From NCBI RefSeq assembly GCF_030323865.1, contig NZ_CP066362.1, positions 1,674,001-1,738,000 on the forward strand: DNA of 64,000 nucleotides. The letters run 5' to 3'. The notes beneath the pieces were generated by a model. The model did not search any database. It was not told where the DNA came from and was given only the letters and a program-made list of their open reading frames with translations. The translations under genes and the position numbers were made by a program. The stretch is from Pseudarthrobacter defluvii. Lineage in GTDB: Bacteria; Actinomycetota; Actinomycetes; Actinomycetales; Micrococcaceae. Every line of letters begins with the position of its first letter. Within the stretch, counting starts at the first letter, position 1. Of the stretch, positions 32,720-42,859 are shown in pieces.

Positions 32720-35700
32720 GTGCGGCCGACCTTCCCCACGGGGCCGGCCACCCGGTCCGCAATTTACTGGCTGGGACTGCTGGCCGCGCTCAAGGCCCTG
32801 TCCCTGGTCCTCATCGGCCAGGCGGTGGCCTCCGTCCTTGCGGGGCTCGCCGCCGGGAACCCTGCCTGGTCGGAGCAGCTCACCGCCGGCCTGGCCGGCG
32901 TCGTCCTGCGCTCCCTGACCGTCTGGGGGCAGGCTGTCGCCGCCCGCCGCGCGGCCCTCGGGGTCAAGGAGGAGCTCCGCGCGGAGCTGCTGGAGCGGGC
33001 CCTGCGCGGCGGGGTGCGGGGGACCGGCCCCGGCGACGGTGGCCTGGCCGTCCTGGCCACCCGCGGCCTGGATGCGCTGGACAGCTACTACACGCAGTTC
33101 CTGCCTGCGCTGGTCAACTGCGCTGCCGTTCCGCTGCTGCTGGGGGCCCGGATCCTCTTTGCGGACTGGGTCAGCGCGCTGGTCATTGTGCTGACAGTCC
33201 CGTTGATCCCGGTGTTCATGGTGCTGATCGGCCGGTACACCGAGGACAGCGTGCGGCAGGCCCAGGCCTCGCTGGCACGGTTGTCTGGTCACATGCTGGA
33301 GCTCGCCAAGGGCCTGCCGGTCCTGGTGGGGCTGGGCAGGGCCACGGCCCAGCGCAAGGCTCTGGAGGAGATCTCCGAGGAATACCGCTCGCGCACCATG
33401 GGCACCCTCCGGACCGCGTTCCTGTCCGCCCTGGCCCTGGAACTCATCGCCACCATCTCGGTGGCCGTGGTGGCGGTCTTCATTGGCGTCCGGCTGGTCC
33501 ATGGCGGCATGCCGCTGGAGGCGGGCCTGCTGGCACTCCTCCTGGCCCCGGACTGCTACCTTCCGCTGCGGGAACTGGGCACCGCCCACCACGCCAGCGA
33601 CGACGGCCGGGTGGCGCTCGCGGAAACCGCAGCCGTGACCGGTGCGCCGGAGCCTACGCCCCTGCCGGCTGCCAAGGCCGGCAGGCCGGGCGCTCCACTG
33701 GAGGTCACCGCACTCACGGTGACCTATCCCGGACGGGCCGGAGCCGCCGTCGGCCCCCTCACCTTCACCGCACCACAGGACAGGATCACCGCCCTGGACG
33801 GTCCCAGCGGCGCCGGCAAGAGCACTGTCCTTGGCGTACTGGCAGGCACCATCGGCAACGCCGGCGGAACGGCCAGGACAGGAACCAGCGCAGGAACCAG
33901 CATCACCGGGTCCATCAGGGGGCTGGACCGCCGTGCCGTGGCCTGGGTACCCCAGCATCCCGTCATGGTGGCCAACACCGTCCTGGACGAGGTGCTGCTG
34001 TACCTCTCGCCGGATTCCACCCATGGCCCGGACCGCTTCGCCGCCGAAGACGCAGCCCGCCGTTGCCTGGAGCGCGCAGGAGCCGGGCACCTGGCCGGCA
34101 AGCACCCGGCGGAGCTGAGCCCGGGCGAGCTGCGGCGCGTGGCCCTGGCCCGCGGCCTGGCCAGGATCGACGCCGGTGCCACCCTCCTGCTCCTGGACGA
34201 GCCCACGGCGCACCTGGACGACGCCTCGGCCGTCATCGTCGAGAACGCCATCCGGCGGCTCCGCGGCCAGGCCACCGTAATCCTGGTGGCCCACAACCGG
34301 CGCACCCGGCAGTTGGCAGACCTCTTGGTGCCGGTGCGGCCCGCGGGCACGGCAACGCCGACGCCGGATGCGGGCGTTGCTGTGTTCCCGCCGGGCCGCG
34401 CCGACACCACGGCGAGCGCAAGGTCCATGGACACGCCCGTCACAGAGGCTGGTGTCGACGACGGAACGGAAGCCAGGCATCCCAGGGTCGTCGGCCCCGC
34501 TCCCAGTGCCGCTCCCGGCGCCGGCCGCCTCCTGGCCGCCCTCCTCGCACCGGTCCGTGGGAAGTTCGCGGCAGCGGCCTTTGTCGGCACGCTGGCGGCC
34601 GTCTTCGCCGTCGCGCTTTCCGGCCTGTCCGGCTGGCTCATTATCCGCGCCAGCGAGCAGCCGCCTATCCTCTACCTCCTGACGGCCATTGTCGGCGTCC
34701 GGTTCTTCGGCATCGGCCGCGCGGTGTTCCGCTATTGGGAGCGCCTGCTGCTGCATGATGCCGTATTCGCCGCCTTGACCCGGCTCCGCGGCAGGCTGTG
34801 GGAGTCCCTGAGCCGCCGGGCGCTGTCACTGCGCCGGCTCCTGCAGGGCGGCAATGTGCTGGGCACGGTCATCGACGACGTCGACACCGTCCGGGACCTC
34901 CTGCCGCGCGTGGTCCTGCCGCCTGTCACGGCGCTTGCGGTGTCCGTCCTGGCCGTGGCCGCCACCGGAGCCTTGGTGCCGGCCGCCCTTCCCGCAGTGC
35001 TTGGGGCAGCCGTCAGCGGCCTGCTGCTGGCGCCCGCGGCCGCCGTGTGGGGTGACCGGAAGTCCGCCGCTGCCGAGCAGGCCCTGCGCTCCGGCGTCCT
35101 GCGCCGCGTCACGGCCGCCCTGGATGCGCGGGCCGAACTGCATGCCAACGGTGTGGCGCCCCGCGTCCTTGACGCGCTGCTGGCTGAGGACCGGGATGCC
35201 ACCCGCGCCTCCCAGCGGTCCGCCTGGGCCGACGGGCTGGGGCACGCCGTCGCCACCGCCGCCTGCGGTGCCGCTGCCCTGGCTGCGGCCTTGCTGGCAG
35301 GGCCGGAGGTCCTCGCAGCCCGCGTTGCCCCGGCTACCGCGGCCGTGGTGGTCCTGCTGCTGCTGGCGCTGGTGGAGCCTTACGCTGCGATGACGACGGC
35401 GGTGCGCCAGTTCCCGGCGCTGCGTGCGGTTATGCGTCGCGTGGGGGAGTCGGGGGCCCTTGCCGGAGGCGGCGAGGCGACTGACGGGCTGCAGTCCGTT
35501 CCTGCCAGGGCCGGCGGTGCGCCAGGCGTCGAGTTGGTGGACCTGGCCGCGGCCTGGCCGGGAGGCTCACCGGTCTTCTCGGGCGTGGACGCGTCGGCAG
35601 CGCCGGGGCGCTGGCTGGCGGTCACCGGGCCGTCAGGGTCCGGAAAATCGACGCTGCTCTCGGTGCTGCTGGGCTTCCTGCCGCCCGCTGCAGGCCAGGT

Positions 35701-36178
35701 GCGGGTCACCGGCCGGGCGGCGTGGTGCCCGCAGGAAGCACACCTGTTCGATTCCACCATCCGCGGAAACCTGCTGCTGGGCAGGCCGTCCACCGACGGT
35801 GCCGCCGCGGCACGTGACGAAGAGCTGGAAGCCGTCCTGGCCGCCGTCGGACTTTCCGGGCTGGTACGCCGGCTGCCGGCGGGGCTGGACACCCGAATCG
35901 GGCCCGGCGGTGCGTTCCTCAGCGGCGGCGAGCGCCAGCGCCTGGCCGTGGCGCGGACCCTGCTGACCGGCGCGGAGGTGGTCCTGCTGGATGAGCCCAC
36001 CACCCACCTTGATGCCGAATCCGCGGCCGCCATGCTCGCGGACCTGCGTTCGGGCCTGCGGGACCGCACGGTGGTGCTGGTGACCCACAATGCGGCTGAT
36101 ATCCAGGCCGGGGATGGACGCCTTGACCTGTCAGCATTCTCCGGACAGGCGCGCGCATCCCTGGCGCGTTCCCGCTGA
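32720..36178 (+). CDS. cydDC: Fused thiol-reductant ABC exporter CydD-CydC
   Basis: An 1152-residue fusion of two ABC half-transporters. The CydD half has a membrane domain (about 10-300), Walker A GPSGAGKST (361-369), an odd signature LSPGELRR (from 466) and Walker B LLLLDEPTAHLD. A Pro/Thr/Ala linker (about 535-600) leads to the CydC half with its own helices, Walker A GPSGSGKST (from 970), a normal signature LSGGERQR (from 1067) and Walker B VVLLDEPTTHLD. The family exports glutathione or cysteine, or handles haem, needed for cytochrome bd assembly. GTG 32720 lies one base after the cydB stop; the frame is open into cydB. Fused CydDC is usual in actinobacteria. Confidence 0.93.
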   Translation: MRPTFPTGPATRSAIYWLGLLAALKALSLVLIGQAVASVLAGLAAGNPAWSEQLTAGLAGVVLRSLTVWGQAVAARRAALGVKEELRAELLERALRGGVRGTGPGDGGLAVLATRGLDALDSYYTQFLPALVNCAAVPLLLGARILFADWVSALVIVLTVPLIPVFMVLIGRYTEDSVRQAQASLARLSGHMLELAKGLPVLVGLGRATAQRKALEEISEEYRSRTMGTLRTAFLSALALELIATISVAVVAVFIGVRLVHGGMPLEAGLLALLLAPDCYLPLRELGTAHHASDDGRVALAETAAVTGAPEPTPLPAAKAGRPGAPLEVTALTVTYPGRAGAAVGPLTFTAPQDRITALDGPSGAGKSTVLGVLAGTIGNAGGTARTGTSAGTSITGSIRGLDRRAVAWVPQHPVMVANTVLDEVLLYLSPDSTHGPDRFAAEDAARRCLERAGAGHLAGKHPAELSPGELRRVALARGLARIDAGATLLLLDEPTAHLDDASAVIVENAIRRLRGQATVILVAHNRRTRQLADLLVPVRPAGTATPTPDAGVAVFPPGRADTTASARSMDTPVTEAGVDDGTEARHPRVVGPAPSAAPGAGRLLAALLAPVRGKFAAAAFVGTLAAVFAVALSGLSGWLIIRASEQPPILYLLTAIVGVRFFGIGRAVFRYWERLLLHDAVFAALTRLRGRLWESLSRRALSLRRLLQGGNVLGTVIDDVDTVRDLLPRVVLPPVTALAVSVLAVAATGALVPAALPAVLGAAVSGLLLAPAAAVWGDRKSAAAEQALRSGVLRRVTAALDARAELHANGVAPRVLDALLAEDRDATRASQRSAWADGLGHAVATAACGAAALAAALLAGPEVLAARVAPATAAVVVLLLLALVEPYAAMTTAVRQFPALRAVMRRVGESGALAGGGEATDGLQSVPARAGGAPGVELVDLAAAWPGGSPVFSGVDASAAPGRWLAVTGPSGSGKSTLLSVLLGFLPPAAGQVRVTGRAAWCPQEAHLFDSTIRGNLLLGRPSTDGAAAARDEELEAVLAAVGLSGLVRRLPAGLDTRIGPGGAFLSGGERQRLAVARTLLTGAEVVLLDEPTTHLDAESAAAMLADLRSGLRDRTVVLVTHNAADIQAGDGRLDLSAFSGQARASLARSR

Positions 36179-36221
36179 CCTCTACCGCTCAAGCCCGGAA
36201 GGCGCCGGGAAGGCCGTGCGC

Positions 36222-36740
36222 CTAGCCGTTGACGTCGTGCAGGTGATGGACGACGTCGTGCAGGAAGTATTGGGAGAGTGTCAGGACGGTGAACTCGGAG
36301 CCGTTGCTGCGCAGCCCCTTGCGTCCCCAGTCCTCTTCGGGGACACCGGCGAAGGACTCGGCCGCCTCATGTCCTTCTGCCGCCAGTTCTGGGCCCACTT
36401 CCGACGGGTCGGCGTTGGCGTAGTCTTTTTCGAGCGCTGTCAGGTCCTGGTCCCAGTCCGCGAAGCGGGCGTCATCCGCCGTGAGCATCAGGTTCAGCCG
36501 CTGGCCGAAAAGGGTGAAAACGTCCCGCACGTGGCAGGCGTACTCAACCGCCGACCAGGTGTCGTCGTTGGGGCGCTCCGCCGCATCCGGCCGGCGCAGG
36601 ACGGCCAGCCAACGCGGGATCATGCTTTCGATGCTGCCCGGGACCGTTGCCGGTGTGGCGGAGGAGGCGTCGAAGGAGCATTCCGGGCAGGGGCGGGACA
36701 GGACCCAGGTCCAGTCCTTGGCATCAGGAACGATAGGCAT
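36222..36740 (-). CDS. DinB family protein
   Basis: A 172-residue DinB-like four-helix-bundle protein, a superfamily that includes thiol-dependent transferases and hydrolases. Three histidines suited to metal binding are visible: one in YACHVRDVF and two in LHDVVHHLHDV. The N-terminus has a CPEC motif (about 18-21), a feature of this subgroup. In actinobacteria, relatives use mycothiol, but the substrate is unknown. TAGACT lies six bases before the ATG, so the mRNA is probably leaderless. It converges with cydDC and is followed by nothing notable before the topoisomerase gene. Confidence 0.82.
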   Translation of the reverse strand: MPIVPDAKDWTWVLSRPCPECSFDASSATPATVPGSIESMIPRWLAVLRRPDAAERPNDDTWSAVEYACHVRDVFTLFGQRLNLMLTADDARFADWDQDLTALEKDYANADPSEVGPELAAEGHEAAESFAGVPEEDWGRKGLRSNGSEFTVLTLSQYFLHDVVHHLHDVNG

Positions 36741-36746
36741 GGGAGC

Positions 36747-36752
36747 AGTCTA
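36747..36752 (-). promoter_or_regulatory. -10 hexamer TAGACT of a leaderless start (DinB gene)
   Basis: TAGACT on the minus strand is followed by six bases and then the ATG at 36740. Confidence 0.5.
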
Positions 36753-36794
36753 AGCGGTGCGGGCTGCGCCACTGTCCCAGCCTGGCGCCCCTTT

Positions 36795-39311
36795 CTAGGT
36801 CTCCGCGGATTCCCCATCAGGCCAAGCCATGGCCGGCCCCACCGCTTCCACGGCCTGGGAGAGCGGGACGCCCGATCCGTCACGCCGGCCATGCTCCTGG
36901 GGCAGTGATCTGGCCACGCCGGCGGCAGACGACGCCTTCGCGGGGCCGTGCCCTGCCCAGGCAAGCAGCAGCATGTCCTCGCCCTTCAGGAACCGGTGCG
37001 ACCGGACGCCCGCCGTGGCGCGTCCCTTGGCAGGGTATTCGGAGAAGGCGGTGACCTTGGCCGTGCCCGGAGCGGTGCCGGGAAGGGCGCCGTTGGTGCC
37101 GGCGATGGTCACCACCACGGCGGCCTCGTCCTTGGGCTGCACGGCACCGAAGAAGATCACCTGGTCACCCGCGGCAAGCTTGATTCCCGCCATGCCGCCG
37201 GCGGTACGCCCCTGGGGACGGACGGCGGATGCGGGGAACTTCAGCAGCTGGGCTTCCCGGGTGAGGAACACCAGGTCGGCGTCGTCTGCGCCGGCCGGAG
37301 CCACGCCAACCACAACGTCCTTGTCCTTGAGCGTGATGACTTCCCAGTCTTCGCGGTTGAGGGGGTAGTCCGGCTGGACGCGCTTGACCACGCCCTGGGC
37401 CGTGCCGATGGCCAGGACCTCGTCCAGGCGCACGAACGCCACCAGGGATTCACCCTTCACCAGCGTGAGGAACTCCTTGGCTGGAACGCCGCCGGCGAGG
37501 TTGGGCAGCCCTGCCATGGGCGCCAGCACCGGCATGTCCATGACCTGCAGCCGGAGCATGCGGCCCAGCGAGGTGACGGCCGCGATTTCACCGCGGGCCG
37601 ACGTCTTCACCACGGAGGTGTACACGTCGTGCTTGCTTCGGGGCCCTGCCTCGGCCAGCGGCTCCTGGGTGCTGGTCCGCGCCACCTGACCGGAGGCTGT
37701 GAGGATCGCCCAGCAGGGGTCATCTGCGATCTCCAGGGACAGCGGGGCGGCCTTGCCCTTCTTGCCGTTGGCCCCGGCAAGTTCGGCCGCCACGGTGGGG
37801 GAGACGGCCTCGGATTCCAGCAGGACGGTGCGGCGGGGCGTGCCGTGTTCTTCGGCGATGGCGCCGAGTTCGTCCGAGACCACCGTGCGCAGCAATTCCT
37901 CGGAGTCCAGGATGGCCTGCAGCTCGGCGATCTCGCGGCGCAGTTCGTCCTGCTCCTTTTCCAGCTCGATCCGGGAGTACTTGGTGAGCTGGCGCAGGCG
38001 CAGTTCCAGGATGTAGTTGGCCTGGACCTCGGTGAGGTCATAGATGGACATCAGCCGCTCGCGCGCTGCCGCAGCCTCATCCGAGGACCTGATGATCTGG
38101 ATGACCTCGTCGATGTCCACAATGGCGATGAGGAGGCCCTCCACCAGGTGCAGCCGGTCCTTCTTCTTTCCGAGCCTGAACACCGTGCGGCGGCGCACCA
38201 CGTCGATGCGGTGGTTGACGTAGACGGACAGCAGGTCCACCAGGCCCAGGGTCTGGGGCTGGCCGTCCACCAGGGTGACGTTGTTGATGCCGAAGGAGTC
38301 CTCCATCGGCGTGTACCGGTAAAGCTGCTGCAGCACGGCGTTGGGGTTGAAGCCGTTCTTGAGCTCGATGACCAGCCGCAGCCCATGCTTGCGGTCGGTC
38401 AGGTCAACGATGTCGCTGATGCCGGTCAGCTTCTTGGCGTTGACCGCGTCCTTGATCTTCTCGATCACCTTCTCCGGGCCCACCATGTACGGCAGTTCGG
38501 TGACCACCAGGCCAGTGCGGCGCGCGGAGAGCTGTTCGATTTCCACCTTGGCTCGGGTCTTGAAGGAACCGCGGCCGGTGGCGTACGCGTCCCGGATGCC
38601 GTCCAGCCCTACGATCCGGCCACCGCTGGGCAGGTCCGGGCCCGGGACGAACCGCATCAGGTCGTCCAGGGTGGCATCGGGGTTCGCGATCAGGTGCCGG
38701 GCGGCGGAGATGACCTCCACCAGGTTATGTGGGGCCATGTTAGTGGCCATGCCGACGGCGATGCCGGTGGCGCCGTTGACCAGCAGGTTGGGGAAGGCGG
38801 CAGGCAGGACGTCCGGCTGGGTGAGCTGGTTGTCGTAGTTGGGGATGAAGTCCACCACGTCTTCGTCGAGGTGGTTGGTGAGCGTGAGGGCGGCGGCCGC
38901 CAGCCTGGCCTCCGTGTACCGCGGTGCTGCAGGGCCGTCGTCGAGCGAGCCGAAGTTGCCGTGCCCGTCGATCAGCGGCAGGCGCAGGGAAAAGTCCTGC
39001 GCCATGCGCACCATGGCGTCGTAGATGGCGGCGTCGCCGTGCGGGTGCAGCTTGCCCATGACCTCGCCCACCACGCGGGCGCTCTTGACGTGGCCGCGGT
39101 CCGGCCGCAGGCCCATGTCGCTCATCATGTAGAGGATGCGGCGCTGCACCGGCTTGAGCCCGTCCCGGGCGTCGGGGAGCGCGCGCGAGTAGATCACCGA
39201 GTACGCGTACTCCAGGAACGAGCCCTGCATCTCGGAGGTGACATCGATGTCGACGATGTTTTCCGTGTAGTTCTCGTCTGCGATCGGGGCTGGACTTTGG
39301 CGGCGGGCCAT
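36795..39311 (-). CDS. parC: DNA topoisomerase IV subunit A
   Basis: An 838-residue type IIA topoisomerase breakage-rejoining subunit. The winged-helix and quinolone-pocket segment is [12 protein letters not shown] (89-100), the catalytic tyrosine is Tyr132 in PRYTEARL, and the tower, coiled-coil gate and C-terminal DNA-wrapping beta-pinwheel follow. The position equal to E. coli GyrA Ser83 is Ala94, a natural variant in the quinolone-binding site. The C-terminal tail after about residue 790 is Ala/Gly-rich and less conserved. Together with ParE (26286-28394) it forms the second type II topoisomerase; a GyrA assignment cannot be fully excluded by sequence alone. Confidence 0.9.
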   Translation of the reverse strand: MARRQSPAPIADENYTENIVDIDVTSEMQGSFLEYAYSVIYSRALPDARDGLKPVQRRILYMMSDMGLRPDRGHVKSARVVGEVMGKLHPHGDAAIYDAMVRMAQDFSLRLPLIDGHGNFGSLDDGPAAPRYTEARLAAAALTLTNHLDEDVVDFIPNYDNQLTQPDVLPAAFPNLLVNGATGIAVGMATNMAPHNLVEVISAARHLIANPDATLDDLMRFVPGPDLPSGGRIVGLDGIRDAYATGRGSFKTRAKVEIEQLSARRTGLVVTELPYMVGPEKVIEKIKDAVNAKKLTGISDIVDLTDRKHGLRLVIELKNGFNPNAVLQQLYRYTPMEDSFGINNVTLVDGQPQTLGLVDLLSVYVNHRIDVVRRRTVFRLGKKKDRLHLVEGLLIAIVDIDEVIQIIRSSDEAAAARERLMSIYDLTEVQANYILELRLRQLTKYSRIELEKEQDELRREIAELQAILDSEELLRTVVSDELGAIAEEHGTPRRTVLLESEAVSPTVAAELAGANGKKGKAAPLSLEIADDPCWAILTASGQVARTSTQEPLAEAGPRSKHDVYTSVVKTSARGEIAAVTSLGRMLRLQVMDMPVLAPMAGLPNLAGGVPAKEFLTLVKGESLVAFVRLDEVLAIGTAQGVVKRVQPDYPLNREDWEVITLKDKDVVVGVAPAGADDADLVFLTREAQLLKFPASAVRPQGRTAGGMAGIKLAAGDQVIFFGAVQPKDEAAVVVTIAGTNGALPGTAPGTAKVTAFSEYPAKGRATAGVRSHRFLKGEDMLLLAWAGHGPAKASSAAGVARSLPQEHGRRDGSGVPLSQAVEAVGPAMAWPDGESAET

Positions 39312-39376
39312 GGGGTGTGGTGAATCCTTCTGGGGTTACTGCGCAGCCATTGGGGTGTGCTGCGGGAGTTTTTGGC

Positions 39377-39382
39377 TAGGCT
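39377..39382 (+). promoter_or_regulatory. -10 hexamer TAGGCT of a leaderless start (GNAT/ACS fusion)
   Basis: TAGGCT is followed by six bases and then ATG 39389. Confidence 0.5.
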
Positions 39383-39388
39383 AAGCCT

Positions 39389-42073
39389 ATGGTGGATCAG
39401 CCCGGGGACGGCGAATATCCGGAACATTGGGAAGCCGATGTCGTCCTGCGGGACGGCGGAACAGCGCATCTGCGGCCCATCCATCCGTCGGACGCGGAGG
39501 CTGTCCAGGCCTTCCATACCGGGCAGTCGCAGAATTCAATCTACATGCGCTTCTTCGCATTCAAGGCCAGGCTGTCCGCCAAGGAACTCAAGCGCTTCAC
39601 CGAGGTGGATTACAAGGACCGGGTGGCGTTCGTCATCACCATCCACGGGGAAATCATCGGCATCGGCCGCTACGACCGCCTCCCCAACCCCACCGAGGCC
39701 GAGGTCGCCTTCAACATCGCCGATTCCCATCAGGGGAGGGGCATCGGCTCCATCCTGCTGGAACACCTGGCGGCCGCCGCGCACGAGAACGGGATCCGGA
39801 AGTTCACCGCGGAGGTGCTGCCGGAAAACCGGAAGATGCTGATGGTCTTCTCCGACGCCGGCTACGACGTCAAGCGCCACTTCGACGACGGCGTCGTCAG
39901 CCTCGAGTTCAACATCGACCCCACCGAGAAATCCCGTGCCGTGATGGAATCCCGCGAGCACCGCGCCGAGGCGAGAAGCGTCCGGGAGCTGCTGGCGCCG
40001 TCGTCCGTTGCCGTGATCGGTGCCAGCCGCCGGTGGGGGACCGTGGGGTACCAGCTGCTGGAGCACATCATCGAGGGCGGCTTCCACGGCTCCGTCTACG
40101 CCATCAATCCGGAAGCACTGGAGCTCGCGGGCATGATGTCGTACGGCAAGCTCTCCGAGGTCCCCGAACCCGTCCAGCTGGCCATCATCGCTGTCCCCTA
40201 CGAGGAGGTGGCCGGGGTCGTGGCGGAGTGCGCTGCGGCGGGTGTCAAGGGCGTCGTGATCGCCTCGGCAGGCTTCGCGGACGACGGCGAACGCGGCCTG
40301 CTGCGGCAGCGCGCCCTAGTGCGCCAGGCCCGGGCGAACGGCATGCGGGTGATCGGCCCGGCGTCGCTGGGCATCGCCAACACGCACCCGGACGTGGCAC
40401 TGAACGCCTCCATGGCCCCCACCATGCCGCTGCGCGGCGGCCTGGGCCTGTTCAGCCAGTCCGCGGCAATCGGCGTCTCGCTCTATGCCGCCTCCAGCCG
40501 GCGCCGGGTGGGAGTGTCCAGTCTCCTCTCGGCGGGCAACAGGGCAGACGTTTCGGGCAATGACATGATGCAGTACTGGGAGGACGACACCGACACCTCC
40601 GCCGTGGGCCTGTACCTTGAGTCGATCGGCAACCCCCGCAAGTTCTCCCGCATCGCCCGCCGGCTGGCCCGCACCAAGCCCGTGATCGTGGCCAAGTCGG
40701 ACACCATGGGCCTGCGGCTGCCGCCCGGGCATGCGGTCCGCACCACCCAGGCGCCGGCCGGGGCGCTGGATGCCATGCTCCGGCAGTCGGGCGTGATCCG
40801 GGTGGAAACCGTGGAGCAGCTGGTCGACGTGGCCCAGGTGGTCTCCGGCAGGCCGCTTCCCGCCGGACCGGATGTTGCCATTTTCAGCAACTCGGAGGCG
40901 CTGGGCAACGTGGTGGCCGACAGTGCCGTGGCGCACGGGCTGGGGGTGGCGCAGGTGGTCTCCGGACTGGACCTCGATGCCGGCCAGTCGGTGGCACTCC
41001 CCGCGCTGCGGAACGCCCTCCTTGACGCCCTCGCTTCTGATGCCGTGCACGCCGCCGTCGCCGCCCTGCTGCCCGCACGCGGCCTCACGGTCGATGCCGT
41101 GGCGCAGGTCCTGGCCGAATGTTCAGCCAGCGCCGGCAAACCGGTGGTGGCCGCGTTCACCGGCATCCTGGACCCCGCCATCAATGTGGAGGGCCTGGTG
41201 GGGGCTGAGGGATGCACCGTTCCCTGCTATTCCAACCCCGGCGCCGCCGTCGCCGCGCTCGCCGCAGTGGTGCGGTACGCCGAGTGGGCCGCCCGCGACC
41301 AGGGGCAGTTTGTGGAACCCGCGGGCTGCGACCCGCGGCAGGCGGAAGCAGAGCTCGACGAACTGCTGCGGGACGTCACCGGTGACCAGCTCAAGCAGCT
41401 GGACCCGGCGGCAACTGCTTCGCTGCTGGGGCACTACGGCATCTCCGTCCTGCCGTCCCGGCCGTTCACTGCCCCTGATGAGGCCGTAGCGGCCGCTGAC
41501 GCCCTGGGCTGGCCCGTGGTGCTGAAGACCACCGCCCCGGCCCTTCGCCACCGGCTGGACCTTGGCGGGGTGCGCCTGGGCATCGAGGACGCGGAGTCGC
41601 TGCGGCTCAATGTGCAGCAAATGCGGCGGGCGCTCGCAGCCTATGGCGACCCTGCGCTCGAAGTGCAGGCGATGGCGCCGGTGGGGCAGGCCTGCACCTT
41701 CCGTGCCATCGAGGATCCGCTGCTGGGCCCGGTCATCTCGTTCGGCCTGGCCGGTGACGCCGTCAACCTGCTCGATGACTGGTCGCACCGGGTGCCGCCG
41801 CTCTCCGCCGCTGACGTGCACGATTTTATTCGGGCCCCGCGGGCGTCCCGAAAGCTCTTCGGCTACCAGGGCCTGCCGGCCGTTGATGTCGCTGCCCTTG
41901 AGGACCTTGCCGGGCGGCTGGCCTGGATGAAGGACAACCATCCGGAGATCGCGCTGGTGGAGTTCAACCCGGTTTTGTGCGGCACCACCGGGGTGACCAT
42001 CCTCGCCGCCGACGTGCGGATCGGCAACGCCGCGCAGCGCACGGACAGCGCGCGACGGGCCATGCTGGGCTGA
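39389..42073 (+). CDS. GNAT acetyltransferase fused to NDP-forming acyl-CoA synthetase-like domains (Pat-like)
   Basis: An 894-residue multidomain protein. Residues 1 to about 175 are a GNAT domain (motif A SHQGRGIGSILLEHL, then VLPENRKMLMVFSDAGY). A CoA-binding Rossmann domain begins near 205 (SVAVIGASRRWGTVGYQLLE), two ligase-CoA domains follow (to about 640), and an ATP-grasp domain ends the protein (about 675-894). This is the layout of actinobacterial protein lysine acetyltransferases such as Streptomyces PatA, which control acetyl-CoA synthetase. The phosphohistidine motif of active synthetases (SHTGS) is replaced by GHAVRTTQAP, so ligase activity may be lost. The start is leaderless-like. 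Confidence 0.85.
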   Translation: MVDQPGDGEYPEHWEADVVLRDGGTAHLRPIHPSDAEAVQAFHTGQSQNSIYMRFFAFKARLSAKELKRFTEVDYKDRVAFVITIHGEIIGIGRYDRLPNPTEAEVAFNIADSHQGRGIGSILLEHLAAAAHENGIRKFTAEVLPENRKMLMVFSDAGYDVKRHFDDGVVSLEFNIDPTEKSRAVMESREHRAEARSVRELLAPSSVAVIGASRRWGTVGYQLLEHIIEGGFHGSVYAINPEALELAGMMSYGKLSEVPEPVQLAIIAVPYEEVAGVVAECAAAGVKGVVIASAGFADDGERGLLRQRALVRQARANGMRVIGPASLGIANTHPDVALNASMAPTMPLRGGLGLFSQSAAIGVSLYAASSRRRVGVSSLLSAGNRADVSGNDMMQYWEDDTDTSAVGLYLESIGNPRKFSRIARRLARTKPVIVAKSDTMGLRLPPGHAVRTTQAPAGALDAMLRQSGVIRVETVEQLVDVAQVVSGRPLPAGPDVAIFSNSEALGNVVADSAVAHGLGVAQVVSGLDLDAGQSVALPALRNALLDALASDAVHAAVAALLPARGLTVDAVAQVLAECSASAGKPVVAAFTGILDPAINVEGLVGAEGCTVPCYSNPGAAVAALAAVVRYAEWAARDQGQFVEPAGCDPRQAEAELDELLRDVTGDQLKQLDPAATASLLGHYGISVLPSRPFTAPDEAVAAADALGWPVVLKTTAPALRHRLDLGGVRLGIEDAESLRLNVQQMRRALAAYGDPALEVQAMAPVGQACTFRAIEDPLLGPVISFGLAGDAVNLLDDWSHRVPPLSAADVHDFIRAPRASRKLFGYQGLPAVDVAALEDLAGRLAWMKDNHPEIALVEFNPVLCGTTGVTILAADVRIGNAAQRTDSARRAMLG

Positions 42074-42114
42074 CGCGGTTAGCAAGTGACCGGGCGATCT
42101 GTGAAAATGGGGGC

Positions 42115-42858
42115 ATGAGCTTCCAGCCTCCCGCGTCGGCGCCCGAAACGCCCGGCAATGAAAACCAGGCCGTCCGCCACCACAGCTCACACAACCACGG
42201 AGTGCAGGGCCAGAGCCTGGAAGACGCACTGCAGAAGGCGGGGTTCTACCCGCGCCTTGTCTCGGACGTCGTCGACGACGCACTGGACGGCCGGGACTGC
42301 GTGGCCCACCTGGTGCACCTGGAAACCCACTTCGACCGCGCCGAAGTCCGCCGCCACATTACCGTGCTGGTGCTGACTGCCGACATGCTGGTGATCACCC
42401 ACGTCGACGACCAGCAGCTGGACGAGGCGGGGGAGCAGATCGTCGCCCAGATCTCCACCGAGTCCGTTCCCGTGGCCCAGATCCGGTCTGTGGTCCTGAG
42501 CTACATGTACGCGCAGCCGCAGAACTACAAGCCGTCGGACCCGGTCCGGGAACTCACCCTGTCCATTGCCTGGTCCGGGGGGCAGCGGCTGGACATGGGC
42601 CCTGCCAGTTGCGGGGATCCTCAGTGCGAAGCCGACCACGGCTACACCGGAACCATCGCGCAGGAAGACATCGTGCTCCGCATCAGCGCCGAGGCTGACG
42701 GGCTGCAGGCCGTGCAGGACGCCAAACTGTTCGCCCGGGCCCTGCGCGCGGTCAACACCGGTTCCGCCGCACCGGTTTCCCACGCCCAGTCCATGGCGCC
42801 CCGGCCGCGTTCGGGAGTGTTCGGCAACCGGCTCAGCCGCGGGCACCAGCAGCGCTGA
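42115..42858 (+). CDS. DUF5998 family protein
   Basis: A 247-residue soluble protein of unknown function, present mainly in actinobacteria. The N-terminal part is a His/Gln-rich lead (about 1-30), then LEDALQKAGFYPRLVSDVVDDALDG, and a beta-rich core with VLTADMLVITHVDD and YMYAQPQNYKPSDPVRELTL. Paired cysteines in ASCGDPQCEADHG could bind metal. ATG 42115 is chosen because the match begins with MSFQPPAS and the gene clears the previous stop; the frame is open further upstream. GAAAAT lies six bases before the ATG as a weak leaderless promoter. It is followed one base later by the phosphodiesterase gene. Confidence 0.75.
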   Translation: MSFQPPASAPETPGNENQAVRHHSSHNHGVQGQSLEDALQKAGFYPRLVSDVVDDALDGRDCVAHLVHLETHFDRAEVRRHITVLVLTADMLVITHVDDQQLDEAGEQIVAQISTESVPVAQIRSVVLSYMYAQPQNYKPSDPVRELTLSIAWSGGQRLDMGPASCGDPQCEADHGYTGTIAQEDIVLRISAEADGLQAVQDAKLFARALRAVNTGSAAPVSHAQSMAPRPRSGVFGNRLSRGHQQR

Positions 42859-42859
42859 G

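Noticed and set aside
34300..34640. Possible gene boundary between separate cydD and cydC
   Set aside because: The frame is continuous through a Pro/Thr-rich linker, with no stop or ribosome-binding site, so it is a true fusion.
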